From: Candidatus Moanabacter tarae
GTDB lineage: Bacteria; Verrucomicrobiota; Verrucomicrobiia; Opitutales; UBA2987
Length of the DNA stretch: 64,000 bases
Assembly: GCA_003226295.1 (NCBI GenBank)
Contig: CP029803.1
Location: 540,226 to 604,225, forward strand
Direction: 5' to 3'
Shown here: positions 24,938 through 33,854 of the stretch, in pieces
Layout: each line of letters begins with the position of its first letter
How positions within the stretch are numbered: position 1 is the stretch's first letter
Notes under the pieces: generated by a model
Told to the model about the DNA's origin: nothing
Databases searched by the model: none
What the model saw: only the letters and a program-made list of their open reading frames with translations
Position numbers and translations under genes: made by a program

Positions 24938-26416
24938 GTGAATTACGCCATCATCTTCCGGTTGCTCGGTATTATACTAACAGCCTTGTGTGTGGCGATG
25001 GCTGTTAGCCTTGGCATTGCTTTTTTCTTCGACGGTGATGTCGGGAGAGAAGGAACCGCCATTCGGGGTTTTACCATGAGTATCGTGATTTCTTCCTCTT
25101 TGGCGGTTGCTTTTCAACTAATGAGCCGGGAGGGAGAGATGAAAATGCTTCGGAAGGAGGCTATAACGGTTATTGGGTTGGGGTGGATACTCGCCAGTCT
25201 GGTTGGTGCGCTACCTTATTACTTAATCCTTCCAGATTGTTCAGTGGCGGATGCGGTTTTTGAGTCAACCTCCGGTATTACTACGACGGGCGCTTCAGTA
25301 TTCAGTACCCTCGAGGGGTTTCCCCGCAGTCTTCTTTTCTGGCGTGCTATCAGTCAATGGATCGGTGGACTTGGAATTGTGGTATTTTTTGTTTCTCTTC
25401 TCTCCTTTTTGGGTGTTGGGGCCAAAATATTATTCTCAGGTGAGTCTTCTGCTAGTTCGACGGAGTTGGATTCACCAAGAGTGCGGATTGGTATATTGCA
25501 TATAATGTATCTTTACTTTGGTCTCTCGGCCATCTGTGCGGTGGCCTATCGTTTCTGTGGGTTGAATTGGTTCGATGCCGTTTGCCATATGTTCACGACG
25601 GTAAGCACGGCGGGTTTTAGTACAAAGACGGCGAGTATCGGTGCTTTCGACAATGCCACTTTTGAGTGGACCGTAATCTTCTTTATGTTGTTAGGAGGGA
25701 TGAGCTTTCTGGTTATGGTGCGTGTTTTGCAGGGCGATTTCCGTGTGCTGTTGAGAAACAGCGAAGTAAAGTCCCTCCTGTTAATTGTAATAATCGCAAC
25801 ATTGCTTGTGGCAGAGACCCTCCTCGATCAGAATAGTATGGAAGGGTTTCATACGTTAATCAGGAAGAGCGTTTTTCAGACCGTATCAATACTAACCACG
25901 ACGGGATATAGTTCGGCCAACTTCGATGTCTGGTCGGAGACAACTCATGCTGTTTTGTTGGTGCTCATGTTGATTGGTGGCTGTAGTGGATCAACTGCCG
26001 GTGGACTTAAAATAGTCCGAGTTATTGCTGCTTTCCGTATCTGCCTTTTGCAGATCGAGAAGGCCTTTCGTGCTCGGCTTTTCCGCCAAATCAAGATAAG
26101 CGGTCGCACTATCGATACAGAGACAAAAGTATCGATTTCTGGTTATATTGTACTGGCAATGTCTCTCTGTTTCGCAGGTATGCTGGTCGTAGCTTACCTG
26201 GAACCAGGATTCAGTATGAAAGGGATGTTCTCGGCTGCAATTGCCTGTTTTTTCAACATTGGCCCTGGGTTTTCAGAAGTTGGTCCCGCTCAAAATTACG
26301 GTGAGTTGAAAGGACTCACTAAGTCTTTTCTCTCTCTTCTTATGATTATGGGAAGGGTCGAGCTCTTCCCAGTGTTAGTGCTATTTGTGCCCACATTATG
26401 GCGGAGGTTTTACTAA
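24938..26416 (+). CDS. trkH: Trk-type potassium uptake protein TrkH
   Basis: A 492-residue membrane protein with about ten helices in four repeats, each with a pore loop. The four selectivity filter regions are visible: TSGITTTGASV, TVSTAGFST, ILTTTGYSSA and FNIGPGFSEVGP. GGCSGSTAGGLKIVR, a family signature, lies between the third and fourth. GTG start at 24938 with GAAAGG about 10 bases upstream. TrkH imports K+ with a cytoplasmic TrkA NAD-binding ring; no trkA is seen in the window. The next gene begins 74 bases on, so read-through to the second receptor is possible. Confidence 0.95.
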   Translation: MNYAIIFRLLGIILTALCVAMAVSLGIAFFFDGDVGREGTAIRGFTMSIVISSSLAVAFQLMSREGEMKMLRKEAITVIGLGWILASLVGALPYYLILPDCSVADAVFESTSGITTTGASVFSTLEGFPRSLLFWRAISQWIGGLGIVVFFVSLLSFLGVGAKILFSGESSASSTELDSPRVRIGILHIMYLYFGLSAICAVAYRFCGLNWFDAVCHMFTTVSTAGFSTKTASIGAFDNATFEWTVIFFMLLGGMSFLVMVRVLQGDFRVLLRNSEVKSLLLIVIIATLLVAETLLDQNSMEGFHTLIRKSVFQTVSILTTTGYSSANFDVWSETTHAVLLVLMLIGGCSGSTAGGLKIVRVIAAFRICLLQIEKAFRARLFRQIKISGRTIDTETKVSISGYIVLAMSLCFAGMLVVAYLEPGFSMKGMFSAAIACFFNIGPGFSEVGPAQNYGELKGLTKSFLSLLMIMGRVELFPVLVLFVPTLWRRFY

Positions 26417-26490
26417 GAATCCTTAGAGGCAAATCTGGTCAGAACCTCTTTGTTGATTTTGATAACACACACGTAGCTATCTTACGAGAT

Positions 26491-28818
26491 ATGAAATTCA
26501 ACAAATTTCTAATTCCAAATCGATGGATCCGGTTTTTTGTACTGGGCTCAGTAAGTTTTACTGCATACCTCGAAGGGAGTGAACTAGAAATCGATGATAA
26601 AGTTGAGATTCTCGAATCGATGGAAGTAATTGATATTACACCTACCCATAGTGTTGGTATCGATCCTAGAGATATGCCTTCATCTGTTCTACGGATTACA
26701 GAGACGGAACTAAAGTGGTCGTTGAGTTTGGGTCTAACCGATGTCATGAACCGGGCGATTGGTAGCTTTCTTGTCAATGATGCACAGGGGAACCCGATGC
26801 AGCCAAATTTTCAATTTCGAGGGTATACCTCTTCTCCGCTACTCGGATTACCTCAAGGACTTGCCGTTTTCCAGAACGGTATTCGAATGAATGAGCCCTT
26901 TGGTGACACGGTGAATTGGGACCTGATCCCTCTCGTGGGAATCAGCAGTGTCAATGTAATGGCGGGATCAAATCCGATGTTTGGATTGAATACATTAGGT
27001 GGGGCGATATCAATTCGAACAAAGAACGGCTTCTCTCATCCCGGGAACGACATTAAATTATATGGCGGTTCGTTTGGACGTTTGTCAGCTCAGTTTCAGA
27101 GTGGTGCAAATAAAGGGGCTTTCGGTTACTATATTGCCGCCCACCATTTCCAAGAGGTCGGGTGGCGAGATTTCTCGGACTCAGAAGCCTCTAACTTTAT
27201 GGGTGTATTTAGTTGGCGGGATGAGTCCAGCTTCTTAAACCTCAATTTTTCAGCTGGGAAAACAGAACTCAGAGGGAATGGAGCATCTCCGGTCGAGCTC
27301 CTTGAAAATGACCGAAGTGCTGTTTTTACCCATCCAGATATAACAAAGAATGCTCTTTCAATGTTTTCTGCTGAATGGGATAGAGCAGTTGCGAAAGATT
27401 TCCACTTTTCGGGTACAGCTTATTTTCGAGCAACTGATACAGATTCTTTTAACGGCGACGGATCCGAATTTGAAGAATGCGTTGGAGACCCGGGTAACGA
27501 ATACTTATGTCATGGAATGGAGAGTTCTGGAGAAGTCCCCATTCTCGATCAGGTTGGAGGGTTTGCTAACGCTGGGTTCGATGCCATAAACAATATTAGT
27601 TGGCGAGACCAAGAGAGCTATGGAGGATCGTTGCAGACAATCTTATCCAAGGAAATCGGAATAAATGAAAACCAATTGATTTTCGGGGGAAGTTTTGACC
27701 GAGGGGCAAGTGGATTCGAATCCCAAGTTGAACTGAGCCAATTAACCGACGATAGAGGAACGATCAGGACAGGGCTTTTCGTGCCTGAAGAGGAAGTCGA
27801 AATAAAGACCCGAACAGAGACCTGGTCTCTCTACTTTTGGGATACTTTTTATTTTTCTGAAGTAATGAATATTTCGGTCTCTGGACGGTACAATAATTCC
27901 GATGTTCTAATACGTGACATCACGGGTAATACTCCAGATCTTAATGGTGACCACCATTTCGATCAATTTAATTTCTCAGCTGGAATTACCCACGACATCT
28001 TTCCGGAGATGGGTTTCTATTTCAACTTCAGCCAATCTAATCGTGTCCCCACTCCTGTTGAGCTGGCTTGTGCTAATCCGGATGCCCCCTGTAATCTTCC
28101 AAACTCCTTTCTTGCAGATCCTCCACTCGAGCAGGTGCGGACAGACACATTGGAAGGAGGTTTTCGGGGCGAGATCAGAGATTCGGTTGAATTAGAGGTC
28201 GGGGTTTTTCGATCCGAGAACAAGGATGACATTATCTTTATCAGCACCGGTGGTGTAACAAGTAACCAAGGTTACTTTGACAATATAGGGAATACACTTC
28301 GACAGGGAATAGAATTTCGTATGAAAGGCGATCTCGAAAGCATTCAGTGGCATTTTAACTATAGTTATCTTAGGGCTGAATTCAACAGTGCCTTCGTCTC
28401 GAATAGTCCCTATCATCCTAATTCAAGTATTAACGGTGATATCAATGTGGGGAGAGGTGACCGTATTCCTTCAATTCCTCAGCATAATCTAAAGGCAGGT
28501 GTTAAATGGGAATCTAGAAATAGTCTCAGTCTCAGTGCTGATGCCTCATACATTTCTGGGCAATACCTACGGGGAGATGAAATGAATGCCCTTGCCTTAA
28601 TAGATGGGTACGTAGTATTCGATTTTTTTGGACGCTATGAATTAACTCAATTGCTTTCGGTCTTCTGGAAGGTCGATAATCTGCTTGATTCGATATACGA
28701 GACTTTTGGTCTTCTGGGTGAACCCGATGAAGTCTTGGGAGAGGATTTCGAGAATCCTAGATTTTTGGCGCCCGGGCCACCTTTTGGTGTTTGGGTTGGC
28801 TTAGAGTATGAATTTTAG
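26491..28818 (+). CDS. TonB-dependent receptor, substrate unknown
   Basis: A 775-residue receptor starting at ATG 26491, which gives a short basic and hydrophobic signal segment (WIRFFVLGSVSFTAYLEGS). The same frame is open further upstream into trkH, but that part has no signal-like features. A TonB-box-like MEVIDIT lies near residue 46. The plug shows PNFQFRGYTSSPLLGLPQG, VFQNGIRMNEPFGD and LNTLGGAISIRTKNG; the barrel ends PPFGVWVGLEYEF with a terminal Phe. This arrangement resembles siderophore or vitamin-type receptors more than SusC, as no carboxypeptidase-like domain or SusD partner is present. No riboswitch or Fur-like box was recognised upstream. Confidence 0.88.
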   Translation: MKFNKFLIPNRWIRFFVLGSVSFTAYLEGSELEIDDKVEILESMEVIDITPTHSVGIDPRDMPSSVLRITETELKWSLSLGLTDVMNRAIGSFLVNDAQGNPMQPNFQFRGYTSSPLLGLPQGLAVFQNGIRMNEPFGDTVNWDLIPLVGISSVNVMAGSNPMFGLNTLGGAISIRTKNGFSHPGNDIKLYGGSFGRLSAQFQSGANKGAFGYYIAAHHFQEVGWRDFSDSEASNFMGVFSWRDESSFLNLNFSAGKTELRGNGASPVELLENDRSAVFTHPDITKNALSMFSAEWDRAVAKDFHFSGTAYFRATDTDSFNGDGSEFEECVGDPGNEYLCHGMESSGEVPILDQVGGFANAGFDAINNISWRDQESYGGSLQTILSKEIGINENQLIFGGSFDRGASGFESQVELSQLTDDRGTIRTGLFVPEEEVEIKTRTETWSLYFWDTFYFSEVMNISVSGRYNNSDVLIRDITGNTPDLNGDHHFDQFNFSAGITHDIFPEMGFYFNFSQSNRVPTPVELACANPDAPCNLPNSFLADPPLEQVRTDTLEGGFRGEIRDSVELEVGVFRSENKDDIIFISTGGVTSNQGYFDNIGNTLRQGIEFRMKGDLESIQWHFNYSYLRAEFNSAFVSNSPYHPNSSINGDINVGRGDRIPSIPQHNLKAGVKWESRNSLSLSADASYISGQYLRGDEMNALALIDGYVVFDFFGRYELTQLLSVFWKVDNLLDSIYETFGLLGEPDEVLGEDFENPRFLAPGPPFGVWVGLEYEF

Positions 28819-28923
28819 TTGTACCGAGTGCTGTCATATAAGACGTCGATGAGATTTTTCCTTAAGTTTAGGATTACTAGTCCAGACTTTAAGGGGATCT
28901 AGTTTTCCTTCCTAGAGTTTCAC

Positions 28924-28944
28924 AAGGGAATTTATTCCTTTTCT
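28924..28944 (+). terminator. Possible terminator after the second TonB-dependent receptor
   Basis: AAGGGAA (28924-28930) pairs with TTCCTTT (28935-28941), one G-T pair, loop TTTA, followed by a short pyrimidine run. Rather AT-rich, so only a candidate. Confidence 0.35.
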
Positions 28945-29071
28945 CCATCTCCTTCGGATGTGGCTTTGACTTATGGACACCAGGCTGTTTTATAAACTCG
29001 AGTCTCTCATTTTTGGGATTTTCCTCAGGGTAATGTTCGACTAACTAAGAGATTGAAGCGTTGATTAACAA

Positions 29072-29884
29072 ATGAACCGCCTAAAGGATAAAGTAGCTAT
29101 TTTAACTGGAGCAGGAACCCGAGAAGTTGGGGATGATGCTCTTTACGGGACCGGCAGTGCAACCGCGATACTTTTTGCCCGGGAAGGTGCGAAAGTCGTA
29201 TTAGTGGATATGGACAGTGGTAATGCAGAAAGAACTCGTGCTAGGATCAGAGATGAAGGAGGCGAGGTCGAGGTTGTCGAGACCGATGTATCACAACCCT
29301 CTCAATGCAGGGCTTCTGTAGAAGCCGCGATTTCCTATTTTGGTAGGTTAGACATCTTGTTCAACAATGTGGGTACATTTGGATCGGGGAGGATCACTGA
29401 AGTTGAGGAGGATACATGGGACCATCAAATGGCAGTTGGATTGAAGGGAATGGCATTCATGTGCAAGTATGCAATCCGACGCATGGCTGAGTCTGGAGGT
29501 GGGTCGATCATCAATATTTCCTCAATAGACGGGATGCGAGCTGGGTTTCGTCCTAACGTACCATATGGAGTAGCGAAAGGCGGTATTATTTCGATGACTC
29601 GTCATACTGCTGTTCATCACGGGCGGGCAAATATTAGGGTCAACTGCATTGCACCCGGTCATATCCATACAACGTTTGTAAGCAGTCTCTCAGAAGAAGA
29701 TCGAGAGCTCCGTCGTCGGATTTCTCCGCTCGGAAATGAAGGAACAGCATGGGACGTGGCATGGGCCGCAGTTTATCTTGCAAGTGATGAGGCACGATGG
29801 GTATCGGGCGTTGTGCTCCCAGTTGACGCGGGTCTATTTGCTGGAAGTCCTTTGTCTTTGGTTGATAATCTTATGGACGGCTGA
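29072..29884 (+). CDS. Short-chain dehydrogenase/reductase with extended cofactor loop
   Basis: A 270-residue SDR. The cofactor motif reads TGAGTREVGDDALYGTG (residues 12-28), longer than the classical TGxxxGxG by about eight residues, a form known from one SDR subgroup. VDMD at the end of strand 2 favours NAD over NADP. FNNVG, the Ser in NISSIDGM and YGVAK (Tyr and Lys) supply the active site; CIAPGHIHTTF follows. The C-terminus has WVSGVVLPVDAG. It is followed after 79 bases by an acetoacetate decarboxylase-like gene on the same strand, probably one transcript for breakdown of an unknown carbon source. Confidence 0.85.
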   Translation: MNRLKDKVAILTGAGTREVGDDALYGTGSATAILFAREGAKVVLVDMDSGNAERTRARIRDEGGEVEVVETDVSQPSQCRASVEAAISYFGRLDILFNNVGTFGSGRITEVEEDTWDHQMAVGLKGMAFMCKYAIRRMAESGGGSIINISSIDGMRAGFRPNVPYGVAKGGIISMTRHTAVHHGRANIRVNCIAPGHIHTTFVSSLSEEDRELRRRISPLGNEGTAWDVAWAAVYLASDEARWVSGVVLPVDAGLFAGSPLSLVDNLMDG

Positions 29885-29963
29885 GGGTCTAAACAAGATT
29901 TGAAGCTCCATTACGATGACAAAAGAAGACTTTTCAGATTTATTCTGAACAATAAAAATTATT

Positions 29964-30797
29964 ATGTCCTATTCATTCGTTGCGAAGAAAATGTATCGGA
30001 TGCCGACTCATTTTGGGCCAATGATGGGTCCCCGTCAGCATCCAGATGGTCGCAAGTTCGAGTGTGTTGATAATCCTAAGACCTTATCGATCTCAGTGTC
30101 GTTTCTTAGTAACGCCGAACAATTAGAGCGTTTGCTGCCGGATTGTTTTGAACTTGACGAAAAACCGATTGTAACGGTTTCAGCAAGTTATATGAAGGAA
30201 ATTGAATGGCTTGCGGGTAGGGGCTATAACACTCTTGGCGTAACGTTTCCGGCTGTCTTTAGAGGGGATCGGGACAATGTCCGGGGGGCTTTTCTCAGTG
30301 TGCTCTGGGAAAATCTTACTGATCCCATTCTAACAGGGCGTGAGGAGCTAGGATTTTCTAAAATCTACTGTGAATTGCCCGAACCCCAAATTTCGAGCAC
30401 AGAGGCCCAGTGTTCTGCTGGTTGGTTAGGCTTCAATTTCATGAATATGTCCCTATCTGACCTCGTACCTAAGCCTGTGGAGATGGCATCCGAATCCGGT
30501 GACAATACGATAGATGGAACCCTTCATTACAAGTACATTCCCAAGACAGGAGAATGGGGTGTTCCTGATGTTGCTTACCCCGTTATCACTCCAGTTTCCG
30601 GAGGGCATCGGAAAATAGTTGAAGAATTGGTTGGGGACGGGAATCTAACGTGGAATCGTGCAAGATGGGAAGACCTTCCAACGCAATTTAACGTGATCAA
30701 TGCATTGGCTGATTTAGAACTGGTAGAGGTGCTAGAGGGAACCCTAACTCGATCTATTGGCGGCAAAGATTTAAGCGATCAGCGAATCCTATATTAG
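29964..30797 (+). CDS. Acetoacetate decarboxylase family protein
   Basis: A 277-residue protein of the ADC superfamily. The family signature is GREELGFSKIYCELPEP (about residues 120-136), which holds the Lys used for Schiff-base chemistry. LPDCFELDEKPIVTVSASYM near residue 55 is also typical. True acetoacetate decarboxylases release CO2 from acetoacetate; many ADC-like proteins act on other keto acids or as aldolase-dehydratases, so the substrate is open. The start has only weak AT-rich upstream sequence. Converges with the enolase-superfamily gene (21-base gap). Confidence 0.85.
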   Translation: MSYSFVAKKMYRMPTHFGPMMGPRQHPDGRKFECVDNPKTLSISVSFLSNAEQLERLLPDCFELDEKPIVTVSASYMKEIEWLAGRGYNTLGVTFPAVFRGDRDNVRGAFLSVLWENLTDPILTGREELGFSKIYCELPEPQISSTEAQCSAGWLGFNFMNMSLSDLVPKPVEMASESGDNTIDGTLHYKYIPKTGEWGVPDVAYPVITPVSGGHRKIVEELVGDGNLTWNRARWEDLPTQFNVINALADLELVEVLEGTLTRSIGGKDLSDQRILY

Positions 30798-30818
30798 TTT
30801 GTTAAGGAACAGCTAATA

Positions 30819-31985
30819 TTATGAGTACTCGATCATTCTAAGAGCTTCTTCGGAGGGTTCGACCCCTAATCCAGGTCCAGTGGGAATACTGTAGGCTCCT
30901 TTCTCACATCGCATATCCCCCGTGATCAAGTATTGATTTCGGTCGAAAATAGAATGTTGGTATTCATGGGCCGGGAGAGAGCGAATGGAAGCGCTAACCT
31001 GCAGGCTAGCGGCCAGGAAAATGCCAAGACCAATGGTTGCATGTGGAATTGTTTGGAGGTGATGAGCTTCAGCCAGTTGCGCCATACGGACAAATTCAGT
31101 TACGCCGGTATGTCCCATTTCAGGCTGTATTATGGATACAGCCTGACGGTCTAACCTCAAACGCACATCGAAAACAGTACGCCATTCTTCTCCAAGAGCG
31201 ATGGGAACCCTAACAGCGGTCGCAATACGAGCCTGACCATCAATATCTTCCGATTTACATGGTGCTTCGACAAACCAAGGCCGGTGGGGTTCAAGAGATC
31301 TGATAATCTCAATCGCATCTGCTGCAGTGTAGGCCCAATGGTAATCTATGGCTATCTTCACATTATCTCCAAGACGTTCTCTTAGATGAGCAATTTCTTC
31401 TAAGGTTGGAATGTCTGCAGCGACGCCGGCAGTCTTGAACATATCGAATCCGCGACTCTGCCATTTTGCGGCTAGATCCGAACGTTCGTTTTGGGTTGGA
31501 CACGGTAACCCAGAGACATAGGCAGGGATGGAATGGCGTCTTTTCCCTCCAAGGAGCTTTGCCAGCGGCTTTCCTGATTGCTTGCCGCAAATATCCCAAA
31601 GAGCAATGTCAATAGCAGCCAGTGCATCCATATAAAACCCGCTAGAATATCCACGGACCCGCATGAGGTCGTAGAGCTCGTCGTGGATTACCATAGCATC
31701 CCAAGGATCACGGCCTACTACAAACCCTGATAGAAGATCATCGATGATCGCTGTGACTGCTCCAGGAGCGACAATCCCGTAAGTCTCGCCCCATCCAATC
31801 ACACCGTCACGAGTTTCTATGCAGACAAGGACACTCCGATCGAATGATGGGTAGACCGTCCCGTTTCTACGTACAATGTAACCTCGATCGTCGAGTGTTT
31901 CGCCTGGAAGTAGTTTTCCAAGGTAGGGAGTGTCCCGAGGAATCGTCAAAACACCGGTTTTAATATTGCGCACCGAGTCACTCAT
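30819..31985 (-). CDS. Mandelate racemase/muconate lactonizing enzyme family protein (enolase superfamily)
   Basis: A 388-residue enzyme with an N-terminal capping domain and a TIM barrel. Metal ligands are Asp in AIDYHWAY, Glu in WFVEAPC and Glu in IALGEEW, and a catalytic His is in TIPHATIGLG, as in the mandelate racemase subgroup. The Lys in DMFKTAG takes the place of the KxK motif. Such enzymes mostly dehydrate acid sugars. With the SDR, decarboxylase-like and aldo/keto reductase genes around it, a role in sugar-acid breakdown is likely but unproven. Confidence 0.88.
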   Translation of the reverse strand: MSDSVRNIKTGVLTIPRDTPYLGKLLPGETLDDRGYIVRRNGTVYPSFDRSVLVCIETRDGVIGWGETYGIVAPGAVTAIIDDLLSGFVVGRDPWDAMVIHDELYDLMRVRGYSSGFYMDALAAIDIALWDICGKQSGKPLAKLLGGKRRHSIPAYVSGLPCPTQNERSDLAAKWQSRGFDMFKTAGVAADIPTLEEIAHLRERLGDNVKIAIDYHWAYTAADAIEIIRSLEPHRPWFVEAPCKSEDIDGQARIATAVRVPIALGEEWRTVFDVRLRLDRQAVSIIQPEMGHTGVTEFVRMAQLAEAHHLQTIPHATIGLGIFLAASLQVSASIRSLPAHEYQHSIFDRNQYLITGDMRCEKGAYSIPTGPGLGVEPSEEALRMIEYS

Positions 31986-32136
31986 ATCACGTACCTATTG
32001 GGTGGTATCCGCTGAATATATTTAGAAGGTGAATCACTATTAAAATTTTCCCAGGAAACTTTCAAATTAAGTTTCGATAATCAACCAATGAATTAAAGTT
32101 TACACCGGATGTAAAGACTCAGGTTTTACAGCTGAT

Positions 32137-33117
32137 CTAAGCACGTCCCGGACCTTTGTACTCACGTCCAAACGGAAACCCGAACGGTTCGTCAAATGGA
32201 CGGAAGGGCACAAGGGAGGCGATTTTATCGAGTCGACGAAGAATATCAGAGTTCAGGGGGCCCTTTTCTACCGATGCTACGTTCAGTTCTACTTCCCTTG
32301 AGGATCGGGCGCCCATTAGAGTACAATCTATGTGCGGATTTGAAATGACGAACCGAATAGCACATTCGGCGAGCGTCATATCGACTTCATCAAGAAAAGC
32401 GTAGAGTTTACGTATTTGTTCGCGACGAGGTGGAGAAATCCAATTCGCTGTTTCAATCTCTTTGTCTTGTCGCTGTGCTATAGCTCCCTGTTGCAGTGGT
32501 GAACCTATAATAATCCCCAACCCGTTTTCAACGGCTGCAGGCAGGATCTCTCGTTCTGCTTCACGCCACAATAGGCTGTAGTTAAAGGCGGTCAAAACGA
32601 TATCGAACTTACCCGTTCGGATGAGATCTGCCATCCTATAGGCGGTGGTGCCGGCTATACCAATCGCCCTTATTGTGCCTTCCCGTTTGAGATCTTTGAG
32701 GAGGTCAAGCACTGGGCCTTCAAAGTTTCGATTATTCTTCCACCAGTCATAATAGCCGGGTCGATCCGGTTCGTGAATGAAGAGAATATCGATATGATTT
32801 CGCCCAAGAAGACGGAGGCTCGTTTCGAGCGATTCTTGAAGCTGATCGCGGTTTTGCGGATCGAAAGGCTGAGGCCGTCCTCCGAGCTTGGTTGAGACGA
32901 TAAGAGGAGTTTGGATTTCGTCCAGGGTCCTGCCGAGCACTAACTCACTATTTCCGTATGAGGGAGCCGTGTCGGTGTAGTTAACACCCAGGTCCACTGC
33001 TCGATGAATGGTTTCTCGGGCTCCATCGAATCTCGAATATTTTGAACTGATTTGAAGGCCACCTATTCCCAGACGGCTTACCTTTATGCCTGTTTTTCCT
33101 AAAGTTCGTTGATCCAT
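32137..33117 (-). CDS. Aldo/keto reductase
   Basis: A 326-residue NADP-dependent oxidoreductase. The catalytic tetrad is visible: Asp and Tyr in NYTDTAPSYGNSE, Lys in VSTKLGG, and His in LFIHEPD. SRLGIGGLQIS at the start and VISNPHIDCTLMGARS near the end fit the family; the closest functional relatives are L-fucose and galactose dehydrogenase-like reductases, judged from the style of the N-terminal LGKTGIKVSRLG (inference). ATG start. It is 151 bases upstream of the enolase-superfamily gene on the same strand, which suggests a shared sugar-oxidation pathway (sugar to lactone, then acid dehydration). Confidence 0.9.
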   Translation of the reverse strand: MDQRTLGKTGIKVSRLGIGGLQISSKYSRFDGARETIHRAVDLGVNYTDTAPSYGNSELVLGRTLDEIQTPLIVSTKLGGRPQPFDPQNRDQLQESLETSLRLLGRNHIDILFIHEPDRPGYYDWWKNNRNFEGPVLDLLKDLKREGTIRAIGIAGTTAYRMADLIRTGKFDIVLTAFNYSLLWREAEREILPAAVENGLGIIIGSPLQQGAIAQRQDKEIETANWISPPRREQIRKLYAFLDEVDMTLAECAIRFVISNPHIDCTLMGARSSREVELNVASVEKGPLNSDILRRLDKIASLVPFRPFDEPFGFPFGREYKGPGRA

Positions 33118-33254
33118 TAATCCAATTGTTTCCGAGGATCGCTCCCAGGGTTTGGTGCCGCCCGTCTCTATTCATTTAATCCCTCAATTTTAAATCGGTC
33201 TGTAGCCCTAGACGGTCGAGGTTTCCCTTTCACGATAGAACTTTTGGGGGAAGA

Positions 33255-33854
33255 TTAGTTTCCTTGTTGTTGTTCCGTTTTGAGGACTCCGATGCACCGC
33301 AGGTTGCGATAGCGCTGGGCGTAATCAAGACCATAGCCCACAACGAATTCATCGGGAATCTGAAATCCAACAAGGTCAATTTCAAAGGCGACTTTACGAC
33401 GAGCTTTCTTTTCAAGAAGAACGGCTGTTCGAATCGATGCAGGATCCATATCGAGAACGTACTGATAAACTTTAGAAATGGTATTTCCAGTATCGATAAT
33501 ATCGTCGACTAAGAGGACATGCCGATTAGCGAGATCAAGTGTCAGTGTACTTGAGATTTTAGGCCCGTTGACAGGGGAGGTCTCATCCTCATAGCTAGAG
33601 ACACGTATACAGTCGATTCTAACTTGACCTGGAAGATTACGAACGAGATCAGCGGTAAAAAGAATTGCACCATTAATGATCGAGATGACTGTTATTTCTT
33701 CATCTGGGTCATAGAGGTTGGAGATTTCTTTAGCTAGTTCCTTCACTCGTTCCTCTATTTGTTCCTCCGTAATGAGCACCTTTTCGAGGTCAGCAAGCAT
33801 GAGTTGTGAATTCGATAGTTGGGCGGTAGGTTGGGTGATAGCTTGAATTGTCAT
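33255..33854 (-). CDS. hpt: Hypoxanthine (purine) phosphoribosyltransferase
   Basis: A 199-residue type I PRTase that salvages hypoxanthine or guanine with PRPP. The PRPP loop is [14 protein letters not shown] (about residues 114-127), SSYEDET is the flexible loop, and [20 protein letters not shown] is the base-binding end. About 20 extra residues ([12 protein letters not shown] and on) precede the normal start of the domain. The start codon overlaps the dnaE stop (ATGA), so the two are translationally coupled, an unusual but tight pairing. Confidence 0.93.
   Translation of the reverse strand: MTIQAITQPTAQLSNSQLMLADLEKVLITEEQIEERVKELAKEISNLYDPDEEITVISIINGAILFTADLVRNLPGQVRIDCIRVSSYEDETSPVNGPKISSTLTLDLANRHVLLVDDIIDTGNTISKVYQYVLDMDPASIRTAVLLEKKARRKVAFEIDLVGFQIPDEFVVGYGLDYAQRYRNLRCIGVLKTEQQQGN

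Noticed and set aside
26398-26490. Upstream extension of the second receptor overlapping trkH
   Set aside because: The added residues do not look like a signal peptide, while ATG 26491 opens a basic and hydrophobic leader.
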